A DNA stretch of 64,000 nt, taken from Paragonimus westermani. Its lineage: Eukaryota; Platyhelminthes; Trematoda; Plagiorchiida; Troglotrematidae. The translations under genes were made by a program, and so were the position numbers. The stretch spans positions 1-64,000 of the forward strand of contig QNGE01000829.1 in assembly GCA_008508345.1 (NCBI GenBank). Reading direction: 5' to 3'. Position 1 is the stretch's first letter. Each line of letters starts with the position of its first letter. The notes under the pieces are model-generated. The model was given only the letters and a program-made list of their open reading frames with translations, was not told the DNA's origin and made no database searches. Below are positions 12,337-23,894 of this stretch, piece by piece.

Positions 12337-14575
12337 ACTTATCCTATACCGCTATCGATACCGCCCGCAGTAGAAACCTTGTCTGCCTATTCATAAGTAC
12401 CAACCTGCGACTGTGCATCAACATAGCAGCACTCAAGTTCCTGTCCTACAGTCGCTGCTCAGTTCACTTTACTCTGATGTTGTATAAACCAAAGTTCCCT
12501 GTTGGCCGCTTCCCCTTCCTCTCAAACTCTGAAATTTTTGGCTGGCGCTTACGCGAGGCCTGGTCTAAGCCTCGAGTTTAGCACCGGCTAGCTTTCGTGT
12601 CGGCCATGTGTACCACAGTTTGTTAGTTTGTTTTTGGGACATGCTTCTCAGCTATGCTCAAGATATTATCATTGACGCAGGTTCATAATTCCCGTCGACA
12701 TGGACCTGTGTATTTTGTACCCTTGGTGTGTGGTTTTACCTGATTCATGTCCACCTTCCCATAATCCTCAGTAGACCTAGAAAGAGAAGGTGGACAGGAG
12801 ATTAAAATTTCGACCAACACTACTACGTGATCGCTGTTTGCAATAAATCACGAGGAAGGTGATATCCTGGCGTCCTCCACGTAAGGAGTAATCACCAGGT
12901 CCAAGACGGATGGAAGATGTCTCTATCTAAATCGAGTCGACTTCTCTACGTGCTGGCGTGCCGTCATGAGGTATAGCGCGTCTAACAGTTTCTGACGAAA
13001 GTTGTGTGTGCCATTCAGTCAGTTTCAGATGCGTCCACTTTCCCCCTATAGCCGACCTGTTCTCTCCGAGTACGGCTATCTAGGGACGTTCAGTCAGTCC
13101 GTTCTCTACGGCTGTGAACGCTTCGAGGAACTTGTGTACGCAATACGTGTACTATTTTCATGGGCGTGGGTAACAGCCGACCATTTGTGCATCACATGTG
13201 CGCCCGAAGCGACTTACACGTGTGTGCGCTCTATCCCATCTTTCAGTGACAGGGACTAAGTTTGTCTGACGCCGTCAATTTAATCACTTCCATGAGTAGA
13301 ACAGCCCACAGTCTCCAACTGCTCTTTCCTATGAGCCACGTCTCAGCATTACTTACGGAATCCATGGCCACGGTAGCTTTCCAACTTGTTTTGGAGGGTG
13401 CACATATTCAGGCGTCTTAATTTAAACTGATTCCTCTCCTCAGTTTAAACAGCCTGAATGCCCGTGGAAGTAACCTCCATTTTGGGACACGTGGGTTGTT
13501 TCCTGGTCACATGCTTGCCAACTTCACAGACAATAACGTTCTTCTCAACTGTGTTTGGTCTGCCTGTATTTATAAAGGACGCGCTGTTGACAGGTTGAGT
13601 GACACCTGGTTTATGCTACTGGTCTGCCCGCTCATGGTGCATGCCTTCTAGGTTCATTTCCCTGGACGTACACTTCGCTTCTATTACTTCTTCCTCTCCC
13701 GCTTTATTGCCACGAGAGTAGTGGGCTTCAATTGCTTCATTAGCTGTGCTGTTTTGATCACACCGTGAAACACTTACCCGTCTCTTAAGCGTCTCTTCGA
13801 CGTCGACAGCGTGCAACCTGTTCGATCTTGGACACCCAGTCGGTGACCATGTTGGCTTACAGTTCGACACTGCTTCTTCAATTGAAAGCAACATGCGCTC
13901 AATTCTAGAAGTTTTCACGCTCGTCACTGTGGATTTTATCTCATATATCCTGACAATAAGGATGTCCTAGTGCCGCGGTTTTAGTAACACTAGCTTCGGT
14001 GACTCGACCAAATTACCTATTTTTCTTGTCATTTCTCTCCTTGTCCTGGTTGAAGGAACCATTCTCACTTCTGGTCCTCCCGATCGACGCCCTGACGGAT
14101 GCAGGATTAGCTACCATGATTCCAATGGGTGCTGTGTTTTGCTCAAGCCCCAGACCCATGTTCACTGGTACGGAGCGTCATACTGAAACTTCAGAAAGGG
14201 ATGTTGCGTAATTTGGTCTGAAATCCTCTGTCGTTCTTGCCGGTAATTTACTCCCACTGAACTCGTGATATCACCCTGAATTGTTCTATCCTTTAAAGTC
14301 AAAGATATGATGGATGTAGAAACCTTTGTCATAGTCGACAACAGTCTATATCCATCTGGTTAATTCAGGATTGAGGTGGGTTCTCTGTGTTATGATATTT
14401 CTACTTCTGTACCAAGCAAATGGTCCTCTCCTTAGTCCACCGGGGTAGACCAGCACTTCTGAATCTACCTTCGTTTTCAACGCAGAGAATTCCAGCGGCA
14501 TACCTTCACTGATCCCGGTGCATTCTCTTGCCAAGACGCCCATCTCAGTCACGCTCTAAATGATACATTGGGAAC
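12337..14575. other. No recognised gene
   Basis: No supported gene. The frames at 13,002-13,259 (plus) and 13,616-13,927 (minus, charged, 103 codons) are unrecognised. A small inverted repeat (TTTAAACTGA at 13,421-13,430 and TCAGTTTAAA at 13,440-13,449) is present. Confidence 0.4.
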
Positions 14576-14579
14576 GTCC

Positions 14580-15320
14580 ACATGTTCGAGAAGCCGGTAA
14601 TACCTCACAACGTGTCGACCGACCCGCCAACTGGTCAGCGGCTATCCTCCTTTCCATCAATATTGCCAAAAGAATTTCTCGAGCAATAATGTACGTGTGT
14701 GTGAAACTGTAGCGTTCCGACGAAAATGACCGCTCAAAGAGACACACGGCTTCAAGTAGCGCTATTCAGCGACTTCAACAGGCTACTCGGAATCGACCAT
14801 ACCGAAAACACTGCCTACCATCCGGCGGTAAATAATCTGGTCGGATTGTTCAGTCGTGAACTGGAAGTCGCTTTAAAAGCCCTACTAGAGTCTCAGCGGT
14901 GAACGGGTCACTTACCCCTGTCATAAATGGCATTCGGTGGCCTGGTGAATGAGACAATGATCACCCGACTTCAGAATTAGGTCAGGGGGCAAAACTTTGC
15001 CGCGCTGGTGAGCTATTCTACAAGCTGGAAGCCTATTAAAACAGTTTTGATGCCATCGTCTCCGTGCAAATTCGAACATATCAACAGCAAAATCCTGGTC
15101 CCAAAATGCCAGGTTGACCACCAACCGGAAACAAAAGAAACCTGATATGGACCTTTTGATTTTGCTTCTTTCTATTTCGATGCTCTTAAGGCACTTGTCT
15201 AGAAAACACTGGACAATTCGGTGTAAATAAACGATTCTTCAGGTCCCTTGTGAACAATCACAACGTGTCTTACAACCGAGTGAGCATTGGTAGAATTAAG
15301 ATTGCTCATGGCAGACCTCA
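14580..15320 (+). pseudogene. Gypsy integrase relic
   Basis: A decayed Ty3/Gypsy integrase core and C-terminus. Near 14,610 the order of VDRPANWSAAILLSI resembles the DRFTRWPEAI segment. At about 14,756 SDFNRLLGIDHTENTAYHP matches the TTAYHPQANG region. NNLVGLFSRELE follows, where the catalytic glutamate of the usual VERFHRxLK is glycine. Further on, VSYNRVSIGRIKIAHGRPQ (about 15,268-15,324) matches the VSIDRLKPAH end of integrase. Stops and frameshifts are frequent, and no LTR or RT accompanies it. Confidence 0.7.
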
Positions 15321-15324
15321 AATG

Positions 15325-17185
15325 GATACCCTCATGGCTTTTGAGGTGGACCTCACAACTGATGACTCGCAGTCCACGTAACCCAGGAGGAACGAACAAC
15401 CAGTACTCACCCAACTCAGTCCAAAGACCCACGTTGATCTTTCCGGCCCTCAGCCTTCACGGTAGCAAACGGCGAAGGCCGACGAGAATACGCCAGGTAC
15501 TTCACATCCTCCGTCCACGGACCTACCTTAAGCAACAGCTTCTCTCTCTTGTGGTCATTAACCAGAATTACTTCTGAGATCGTTAGCTGCAATTCCACAG
15601 TTCGCTTTAGGAAATTGCCAGGCTCTTTATCACCCAAAACGGTCTTGTGACCCTACTTTGTTTCTAGTGTTTACCGTAATCTGCGATAGCGGTGCTACAT
15701 TCTATGTCCGTTGATAGATTTTCAAATCGAAAGTTGCTCGCTTGACATTGAGCATGGCAAACAGACTGGATCCAGATATTTCCAAATCAGGACTCGAATC
15801 TGCTGATTAAACACTGCGTTCCTCAAGGAGCTTCCAGTGTGTATGCAAAGAGTTCTGTTTGAAAGAAAACACAGGTTCAGCGCCAGAATTGGTTCCATCG
15901 TAAGGTGCCGATAAGGAATCATATTCAAATGCAAGCAAACAAATAAGGATACTGGAAAGAAAACGGTGGAAATAAAAGCACGCGCCCTGCTGATTCGGAA
16001 GTGTCTCAAATCATTCTCGAGAGCAACATTGACAACATTAAGATGGCGTTTGAAGTCTGTCAATGCTGCGGTATGTAGTTTCTTCTGGGAGTTCCCCACT
16101 CGATATGAGAATAACTGTTGCCAACTGCTCGTTTTGGTTCTTCAGCAATCTTTTTTGTGTTTCCGGAGCGCTGAATGGACAGAATTACACCCCGTACAGA
16201 GAATTTGGTCTGTTTTTCATTTCAAGGGCGTCCTCCTGAACTGGCACGACGCGCGAATTTCTTTCCCAGCAACAAGTACTTATTGGATCACCATTCTGTA
16301 GTGAGCATTCACCTGGACTCCTCATCGCTCTACTGAAACAAAGTTCTGGTTTTTAACACGTTCCAACTGCTCCCATGCGATCAGATGCCTCTCGGACGCC
16401 AACTCCCAGAGACTGTTTACGGTTATCGGCATGTGATGGCAGTTCCCATTCAGCAGTTCACCGTTGCAGTCAAATTATCTTCTTGTGTGGGAGTACTCAT
16501 TGGACAGTCAACTAGTTTCACATCAAACGCTAATAAAGAACACACAGCTAAGCATGCTGGCTGAATCGACGATGTCCACCGGAGAAATCAGCTGACCAAG
16601 AACTGACTCTCAGGACAGTCCAGTCCTGAAGGACGCCATACAAATCCTACCTCATCCACCTACACTCTTCAGAGACTTCGTCGAATTCTCCACGATTTTC
16701 AGGCTGGGGCCATAAATCTGCCACATCTGGCCAGTTTCATTCCCTTCGACGTCTGAGAGTTTTCTGTTGACCCACGGGGAAGCCACTGAAAACAGGACGT
16801 AGCACTGCATCTGGATGCCAAGGGGTTTACCAATTGAAGGGTGAAATACTAATCTATCAATGTCTCAAGTTATTGAGAAGCTAACAACACCTGGAAACGG
16901 TCCCTAGAATAACAGCTAACGACCTATAGTGTAAGGTTCGTTCCATTGGTTGATGACACTGTAAGTAAAAACTGTTGCCTGAAGGAGGTCCTAGGCCGGT
17001 GTGAAGGTTCTTTTCATGGTCTTTTCGAATATTACCAGTTACTGATTTGACTAATCGCTGCGAGAATCCGTCACTTAAGAAAAATTATGTGAGGATTAGT
17101 TCACCGTGAAATATTTGAAGCTCAGGCAGACGAAGGTAATAAAGTATATTTTCCGGCGCATACGTGGGACGTACGCTGGGATATG
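15325..17185. other. No recognised gene
   Basis: I see no recognisable gene. Minus-strand frames at 15,416-15,637 and 15,722-16,099 and the plus frame 15,966-16,301 are open but show no known domain. Confidence 0.4.
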
Positions 17186-17189
17186 CGAG

Positions 17190-17640
17190 ATCACCACAGA
17201 TAATTACAGGCCATAAAAAACAACGAATAGTTAAAAAGTAGAAAAACTTGAGATCTGCTGCCAGGAATGGCGTGTTCAAAAAGATGATTGTAGTGTACGA
17301 AACTTTGGCACACGCGGGAAAATAAATTGTTTCCTTGCTTCGCAGATCCCGTCCGAAAAGTTTTTGTTTGGGTCGATCTTTCAAATAATTCAAGGTCACT
17401 CTAAGGAGAGCTTCTGTAACGCGCAACCGAAACCAGCGAGCGCGCACGGATTGAATTTGAGTTGTGTAACGGGGCGTGATGTTGTGTCGTCGGCGCCGTT
17501 TAGCTTTCGTTTTTGTAAGTCGTGTGCATATCTTGCTGGGCCTTCGGCTCACGCTTGTTCGTATTGTTCCCCTTTTCGGGACTTTTGTTCTTAATCCTAC
17601 TTCGGAAGAACATCGGAAAGATGCAAAAATAAACCGTATG
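17190..17640. mobile_element. Internally deleted MULE-related repeat (copy D)
   Basis: Two blocks match the copy at 50,205-51,265. Block one, 17,190-17,330, matches 50,205-50,360 (GATAATTGCAAACGAT-like). Block two, about 17,405-17,600, matches 50,945-51,140 (GTAACGCGCAACCGAAACC, then GAAACCAGCGAGCGCGCA). The ~580 bp between the blocks in the other copy, which hold the transposase N-terminus, are missing here. I infer a non-autonomous MULE derivative. The 193-codon minus frame across this segment is probably incidental. Confidence 0.55.
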
Positions 17641-18240
17641 TGGTGAGGCAATTCGAAAAAATACAAAATCCACCGAACGACTGGTAAGACGCCAGCCCAT
17701 CTGAAACCATCAGGCGCGTACGACTTAAACTTGAATGGTGTAACGGGGCGTGCCGCTGAGGAGCAGGTTTCTTTTCATACGTAGGAGAAATAATCTGAAC
17801 TGGTTATTAATGATATAACAGTGAGGAAGGAGAACAGGGGTGTGTTGGTAACCGTTTATGGAGAACACGCAACACTACTACAAAGGTAAGGAAACGGTAG
17901 GAAACGATATAGGGCATCACGTCACGGTTCGGTCAGTCAGGTTGTCCCGAATTTGGGCCTCTTTCTCGGCGACTGTACAAACCACCGGCTTTGAAACACA
18001 ATGGAGGGGGGAGTGATTAGCCGCACTTTTAAAACGTACTACGTGCGTCCTCTTAGTTTTGGTTTCCGTTTATTAATAATAGGCTGTCTTTTAGCCAAAT
18101 TTTCTCATTGGTTGCCTGGGCAGTGCCCCTGTAGTTGGCATATGTGTAATATATACGCCGAGTTTGTAATACATGTGTAGACCATATATGTAAGAAATAC
18201 CTAAGGTGTACGGGAAATATCAGCGAACACGTGAATGCAT

Positions 18241-18475
18241 GTTGTGACACATGTATATTGTGATATATATATATAAACCCTGATGAACGTATTCGTATAT
18301 GTATGTTCATGGAATTATAAATATATTTATGTAAATACATATATGGATATACACATAAATATGTGTAGATTTGTGTGCATATATATAAGATATTATAAAC
18401 GTTGGTACAGATGTACATTTGTGTATATATATGCATATGTATATGAACATATATAAATTAATCAAAAATGAGGGT
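18241..18475. repeat. TATATACATATG-type microsatellite
   Basis: Degenerate AT-rich tandem sequence made of TATATA, ATACATATG and GTATATG units. Tyr/Ile-rich open frames across it are a by-product of the repeat. Confidence 0.85.
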
Positions 18476-18616
18476 AGACACTGAGTAATGAACGATTTAT
18501 TGTGACGTTTCAAATCCACACTAGCATCCGTTATCAAACAAATAAATGTGTCGGAGTGAGGTTGTTCTACCGCTCAGCGTGTCCGCCTGTCCGTACATCT
18601 GTACGAACGCTTATAA

Positions 18617-18830
18617 TATCATATATATATTCACGCATATATATATATCTATACACCTATATAGGTATGTATATACCTATGTGCACATATGTATATACAT
18701 TCATATGTAAACTTATTTATATACATATGAATATGGATAATTCCATATATATATACTTTCATAAACAAATATATATATATACGTCTGTATACATGTATAT
18801 GTATATAGATGCATATATGTATGCCCCTGA
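18617..18830. repeat. TATATACATATG-type microsatellite
   Basis: Same composition as 18,241-18,475. It ends abruptly at the start of the SINE-like unit at 18,837. Confidence 0.85.
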
Positions 18831-18836
18831 CCTTTT

Positions 18837-19241
18837 CTGCTACCTTGGCGTGGTGGTCAGGCTTGCGTGTTGTTTTGATCCGGAGGGCTGTGCTGACTAG
18901 AACTTCGGCCCTTGCTGGTTCAACCTTGTCAGACAGGCCGATGGGGAGCAGCCAGACAAAAAGCAGATGCGTGCGTTTGTTGTGCGTGGAGACTGTGTGT
19001 TGTGGCTTCGTTGTGGCTTCGTTGGGAAGGTGCCTGTTTCTGCCTGGACTGACTGTGAGTCTGGTTACTGGGATCGTGTGTACAGTGGTGTTTGATGCTG
19101 TCACGTCTGCGTGTGTGTGTGAGACAGCTGCTGCCTTGCGGTTCAGGCTTTTTAGCCAGAGGTTTTGGTTGAGGGCCCTAATCGCTCTCCTGCACAGGTC
19201 TGAGCGTCCTGGCAGTATCCGAAGCCCACACTTACAATGAT
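18837..19241 (+). repeat. Possible SINE or LINE 3' end with (ATG)n tail
   Basis: The unit starts after a microsatellite. Its head TTGGCGTGGTGGTCAGGCTT resembles a tRNA-type A box, with a B-box-like GGTTCAACC about 65 bases on. The A-to-B spacing is longer than usual. It ends in CACTTACAATGATGATGATG, a short (ATG)n tail typical of SINE/LINE 3' ends. The 143-codon plus frame and 208-codon minus frame over it have no recognisable domains. Alternative: simply the 5' UTR of the RTE element downstream. Confidence 0.35.
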
Positions 19242-19467
19242 GATGATGCGAACTAAACCAAATAGTATACTGCATCGGCCATCGCGCAGGATAAACCGTG
19301 TCGCCCTATCTGCTGCACATGACAGGGTGGATAGGCGAGAACATGCTACTGCCAAACACACCCTCATACTTCCCCCAATCACGAGCCCCTGAGCAAATAA
19401 TTTCCAACTAGGTTTCAGTGCCCAGAAGACCAACCGGAGACAGGCCCGTGGACGCAAGACGCTTACG

Positions 19468-20900
19468 ATTGGGACGTAAAACGTGCGCACACTGCTGGAT
19501 TGATGCAGCGTCACAGAACGGCCGGAACGACGCACCGCTCTGATCGCGATGGAACTGCGGCGGTATGGAATCGACGTAGCAGCCTTGAGTGAAACATGGC
19601 TTGCAGACCAAGGTAAGTTGCGGGAAGCAGGCGCCGGGTACACGTTCAACTGAATAGGCTACCCGACAGACGGTGTTCGGGAGCATGGTGTCTGTTTTGC
19701 AGTCACTGATCGCATCAGTGTTTCGGTGATAGGCAAACCGCACGGCATCAGCCTTCGAATGCTGTCGATGCGCCTGCGACTCGGTCGACGTAAATGTGCT
19801 ACATTTGTTAGCGTTTATGATCCAACTACGTGTCACAATGATGATACGAAGGATCAGTTCTATGATCAGTTGTCCGCCACAATCCGGTCTGCGTCAGTGA
19901 ATGGCCGACTGTTTATTTTGAGTGACTTGAACGCTAGAGTTGGGGGCGACTCGGTAGCTTGGCCGGGAGTCCTCGGACCCTACGGCATTGGTTCAGTCAA
20001 CGCGAACGGTGATCGTCTGCTGCACCTGTGTGCTACTCACTAGCTGGCTAGCACGAACACCCGATTCCAGCTGGCTGCGAGCGACATCACGACGTGCACT
20101 CATCCACGAAGCGGTCACCACCACCTGCTTCACTACGTGATTGTGCGGCAGCGTGACATTGATGAAGTGCGTATCACTCGCGTGATGCGCGGCGCTGAGT
20201 GTGGCACATATCATAGGCTTGTCAGGATCAAATTGCCTATCCATGTACGCAAGTCAGTTTATTGTAGATCTTTTGGACAACGGCAGAAGCCGCATATCAG
20301 AAGGTTGGAGAACTCCGAGACGAAGGCTGCCTTCCAACGTGCAGTCGTCGCTCGCATGCACAATGTCCCTGTACCCACTACCTCCGAGGATATGTGGCAA
20401 CATCTGAAAGAACAGATTATGGCAGCAGCCACCGGGACGATCAGTGTGGAGCGCAAGAAACGCCCGGACTGGTTTGATGACAACAACGTGGCTATCTCCA
20501 ACTTGGTATGAGAGAAGAATGCCGCGTTCGCCACATGCACAATGGACCCGGGCAATGGAGCGAAGAAGACTAGGTTCCAGAATATCCGCCGTCAACTGGC
20601 TGAGCGTGTTCGCGGAATTAAGGAAAACTGGTGGAGGAAACAGGGCGAGTGCATGCAGGGCTACGCAGATCGTCGGCAACACAAGGACTTTTAAGATTCG
20701 CATAAGACGATCTTCGGTCCGTCTATCCAGACTACTAAAGCACTGGTGGACGTGGACACAGGCTATCCTTGCAGCCAGCCGGAGAACATCATGGGACTAT
20801 GGCGCAAACACTTCGACAGCCTGCTAAACCGCCCTACTACAATTGATTGGGCGACTGTTAACAGTCTGCCGCAACAGGACGTCAAATCTTCGCTTCCTCT
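19468..20900 (+). pseudogene. RTE-type LINE endonuclease and linker, decayed
   Basis: One plus frame runs from about 19,468 to the junction near 20,905 and is broken by at least six stops (for example 19,477, 19,501, 20,041 and 20,509) but no frameshift. It starts with NVRTLLD and contains DVAALSETWLADQG (catalytic Glu), VSVYDPTTCHNDD and ILSDLNARVGGD (the Asp-Asn motif). HHLLHYVIVRQRDID then TYHRLVR follows, where the terminal SDH/TDH aspartate is tyrosine. The linker has MWQHLKEQI, NWWRKQ and WRKHFDSLLNRP, as in RTE/CFDP2-like ORF2. The nuclease would nick target DNA for reverse transcription. The product is not functional. Confidence 0.9.
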
Positions 20901-20904
20901 AGCC

Positions 20905-21882
20905 CCCATCCCTTGTATGTCCTGTTCGTGGACTTCACCAAGGCGTTTGATTCCGTGAACCGCGAGGCGCTGTGGACGGTGCTTGGTGAGGTTGGATGTC
21001 CAGGTAAGTTCGTTAATATGATCAGATTGTTGCATGCGGGCAGGAAAGCAAAGATGCAATCGTGTGGATCGACCTCTGATGATTTCGACATCGTCACTTG
21101 CGTGAAGCGGGGTTGTGTTCTAGCCCCAGCCCTATTTAGTTTATATTTGACTGCGATGATAACAGTCGCTTCTCAAAACACTGGAGAGGATGCCGTCGAG
21201 GTGGAGTACCGGACGGACGAGCGTCTGTTGAGTATCCGACGTTTTGGCGCCCCAACTCGGCTACAGACCTCAGGATGCGGATGCTTCTGTTCGCAGATGA
21301 CAGTGCCCTGCTAGCGCACAGCGTAGAAGAGCTGCAACGTCTTGCTACAGCGTTTGTTTCGGCAGCATCGAAGTTCGGGTTGGACATCAACACAGGTAAG
21401 ACGTTTTCGTTCTTTCAACCTTTTCCTGGTGGAGGTGCTGCTTGTGTACCTCCACCCGAAATTCGCATCGCTGGGGGCACTGTGAATGGCTGCGGGGATT
21501 TTTGCTACTTGGATAGCAACTTGCCGACAGATCTGTCCATGAACCGCGAATGAAGAGCGCGCGTGAAGGCTAACGTTGCTTTCGGACGTCTTGAAAGGCG
21601 TGTCTGGAAGAATCACAGTCTGGAGATGGCCACCAAGCTGTGGGTCTACCGCTCAATGGTGCCGTCTATCCTGCTGTACGGCAGTGTGACGTGGACACTG
21701 TCTCAACGGAACGTGAGCTATTTGAGCCGCATCCATGTTCAGTGTCTGAGGCGCATCTTTGGTATTCGGTGGTCGGACATGATTCCGAACACTGAGGTAA
21801 TGCGGCGAGCGGACATGGACGGAATGGAAGCCATGTTGATGCTGAACCAGCTCCGTTGGCTTGGTCACGTCCGCCGGATGGG
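20905..21882 (+). pseudogene. RTE-type LINE reverse transcriptase, partial
   Basis: The RT begins abruptly at YVLFVDFTKAFDSVNREALW, the first palm motif with its catalytic Asp. It continues with GCVLAPALFSLYLTAM (usual GCVLAPTLF) and, after a frameshift between about 21,210 and 21,270, LLFADDSALLAHS, whose FADD box lies at 21,290-21,301. The thumb and C-terminal part includes LINTGKT-like DINTGKT, LYGSVTWTL, CLRRIFGIRWSD and LRWLGHVRRM. Fingers and the region linking it to the endonuclease are missing (see the junction at 20,905), and the frame ends at the N at 21,883. Dead element. Confidence 0.9.
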
Positions 21883-21883
21883 N
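21883..21883. other. Single ambiguous base (N), probable assembly join
   Basis: A lone N interrupts the RTE frame just after GHVRRM. The sequence after it no longer resembles the RTE C-terminus. This looks like a contig join rather than biology. Confidence 0.6.
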
Positions 21884-22384
21884 TCAGAAACTTGAGTGTC
21901 TGTGGTCTTCTACCCATTCTTTTCTTCGGCTTTGTTGATGTAATGTATGATGAATGGTCTGCCTGGCTTTTCATAGTCCAATGAGAATTTCGCTTTTAAT
22001 CCCTATCTTCTTCAGGTTGCACTAACCTGCTCTCCTATACTGCAACGCTTCTTGTATTACACTTCAAAAATCTTTCTTCTCAGTGTAGATCTCGTCATTG
22101 CACTCTCTCTCTGTTTAGGTTGAGAGAGATAGGGGTTCACTTTCCTCATTAGCCAATCAAGTGACTAACCAGCATTGGCCGGTTGGACAGAAAGGCCCCA
22201 CTGGCACACCTCCCAGTCTTATTCCTCCGGGTTTACACTGGATATGTGGTGTGTTGGTGGAACTGCAATTGGTGCAGCGCAAGCCAGTTGCCGTGATATA
22301 TCAGCGCAGGCGTCCTTTGGCTTCGGTCACTGTGACAGGCCAATCCGAATCGGATGCCGTCAACCATATATGTATGCCGTTGCG
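21884..22384. other. No recognised gene
   Basis: No supported gene. The segment between the N and the microsatellite could hold the RTE 3' UTR or unrelated DNA. Confidence 0.4.
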
Positions 22385-22495
22385 GAAACAGATATATATA
22401 TCTATTTTCAAAACGGTCTACATATGTTTTATATATACACATGTATGTATATATACATATGTATATATATATATGTATAAATATACATATGTATA
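22385..22495. repeat. TATATACATATG-type microsatellite
   Basis: Same type as 18,241-18,475, so the RTE block is flanked by such arrays on both sides. Confidence 0.8.
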
Positions 22496-22499
22496 CGCA

Positions 22500-23398
22500 T
22501 TACGTAGATAACCACCCCGCTATCTAACGCCCCTCAAAATGTGAACGCGGCGCCTCATAATAAGTTCAGCAGAACGACGTCATGTAAGCTTTAGTTATCA
22601 CACGCTCATTCCATGCGGCTCCCCAAACCGTCGATTCAATTCTCCGTACGCTCGAATAAATCCCCAGTACATAGAAAAATGCCACAATAAACAATAGATA
22701 GAGTTATGTATTTTAGTGATCATAGCAAAAATGATAATTCCGTATGAGCTCTTTCTCAAAACATTTCGCTGGCACATTTTCCGTCATATTAAATGTTATA
22801 CCCCCATACTTTCTCTCCTAACCTGCGGAATTACATTCTCCTTTCCGATCCCCATATTAACCACTGAGCGAGGGAAATTTTCTGCGACGGATGGGCGCAC
22901 GGAACTTCGTCTTAGATGAACGATTCGCGAGATGTTCAACCTTTTAACGTTTCCGGGGAATCGACAAAATCCTGCGTTGTAATCTGCCCGAGCGTTCGCT
23001 GGATTTTGGGAATTTCCGCTCTGCCTCGCCAAAGTTGACCTATCTTGACATTTTTCGGACGCCAATTCTACCCAAAATGACGAAACGCTTCAAAGATGCG
23101 TTTGGGCATTCGTCCCTGAGTGATCTTGAACTGTTTAGGAAGTTGCTCATCCCACGACCTTGTAGAAAGTAATTTAGTGTAACATCCCATTTGTTTGAGA
23201 CTATCTCCTTCTCTGTTGCGTGCGCCAACGTTTCATAAACTGCAGTCATTTGCCTTTTGGCCACGTCCTTCTTAACGGAAGGCTTCACGTCTGTGCTGCC
23301 AATTACTTAATCGCTGTTGTATGAGTTGTAAATATCTGCAGTGATCGCGCATAACCCGGCGTGCTTCTCACATATGCGTTGAGATACAATTATTATGA
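22500..23398. other. No recognised gene
   Basis: No supported gene. The two minus-strand frames at 22,796-23,065 and 23,040-23,288 overlap but show no recognisable domain. Confidence 0.4.
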
Positions 23399-23645
23399 TA
23401 CAACATGCGTATATAAATATATGTATATAAAAATATATAAATACATGTGCATATGTTTATACATTCTTATATGCACATATATTTATGTGCATATGCATAC
23501 ATATATATATGTATATACATATATCTGAACGAACGTCTATAACGTTAACCACATGTATACATCTATATATACATATGTATACGTATATGCATACATATGA
23601 ACATATGCATATACGTATATGTAAATATCGACGTGTATATACATA
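23399..23645. repeat. TATATACATATG-type microsatellite
   Basis: Degenerate AT-rich array of ATGTATATA and CATATG units, running directly into the 81-bp minisatellite. Confidence 0.85.
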
Positions 23646-23650
23646 GGTTG

Positions 23651-23875
23651 CCACTGGAATGAGACTCAGTGGCCCTAATCGCCCATCCACAGTAAACCAT
23701 ATGCCCGATCGGCCGAGAACCCAAGAGGACGCCACTGAAATAAGACTCACTGGCCCTCATCGCTTGTTCACCGAATCTGGTATTGCCAGTCGGCTGAGGA
23801 CCCAGGATTCTGTCACTGAAATAAGACTCCGTGACCCTCATCGTCCGCTTTCAGTGAACAACCGTACGCATGTTA
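23651..23875. repeat. 81-bp minisatellite, about 2.8 units
   Basis: Units start at 23,651, 23,732 and 23,813 with CCACTGGAATGAGACTC, CCACTGAAATAAGACTC and TCACTGAAATAAGACTC. The spacing is 81 bp both times. Because 81 is a multiple of three, the repeat stays in frame and is open on both strands: TEIRLTGPHRL-type repeats on plus and ESYFSGVLLGSRP-type on minus. It sits between the microsatellite and the 3' end of the MULE-A relic. I find no evidence that it is translated. Confidence 0.8.
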
Positions 23876-23894
23876 ACAATGAGTGAGCAGGGCT

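Noticed and set aside
13002..13259. SVLYGCE string resembling the LLYGCETW motif of RTE reverse transcriptases
   Set aside because: The match is seven residues long and the expected downstream CLRRI motif is absent.
15199..15637. Two adjoining open minus frames (73 and 77 codons)
   Set aside because: They overlap the integrase C-terminal motif VSIGRIKIAH on the plus strand and show no domain of their own.
17085..17666. 193-codon minus-strand frame
   Set aside because: It runs through the MULE-related repeat copy D and is not conserved in copy C, so it is probably chance.
18649..19275. 208-codon minus-strand frame, the longest outside the recognised pol regions
   Set aside because: Its last third is Tyr/Ile repeats from the microsatellite, and the remainder has no domain. 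A plus-strand frame of 143 codons covers the same DNA.
23399..23645. Tandem structure considered as a CRISPR-like array
   Set aside because: It is a degenerate AT microsatellite without repeat-spacer structure, in a eukaryotic transposon context.
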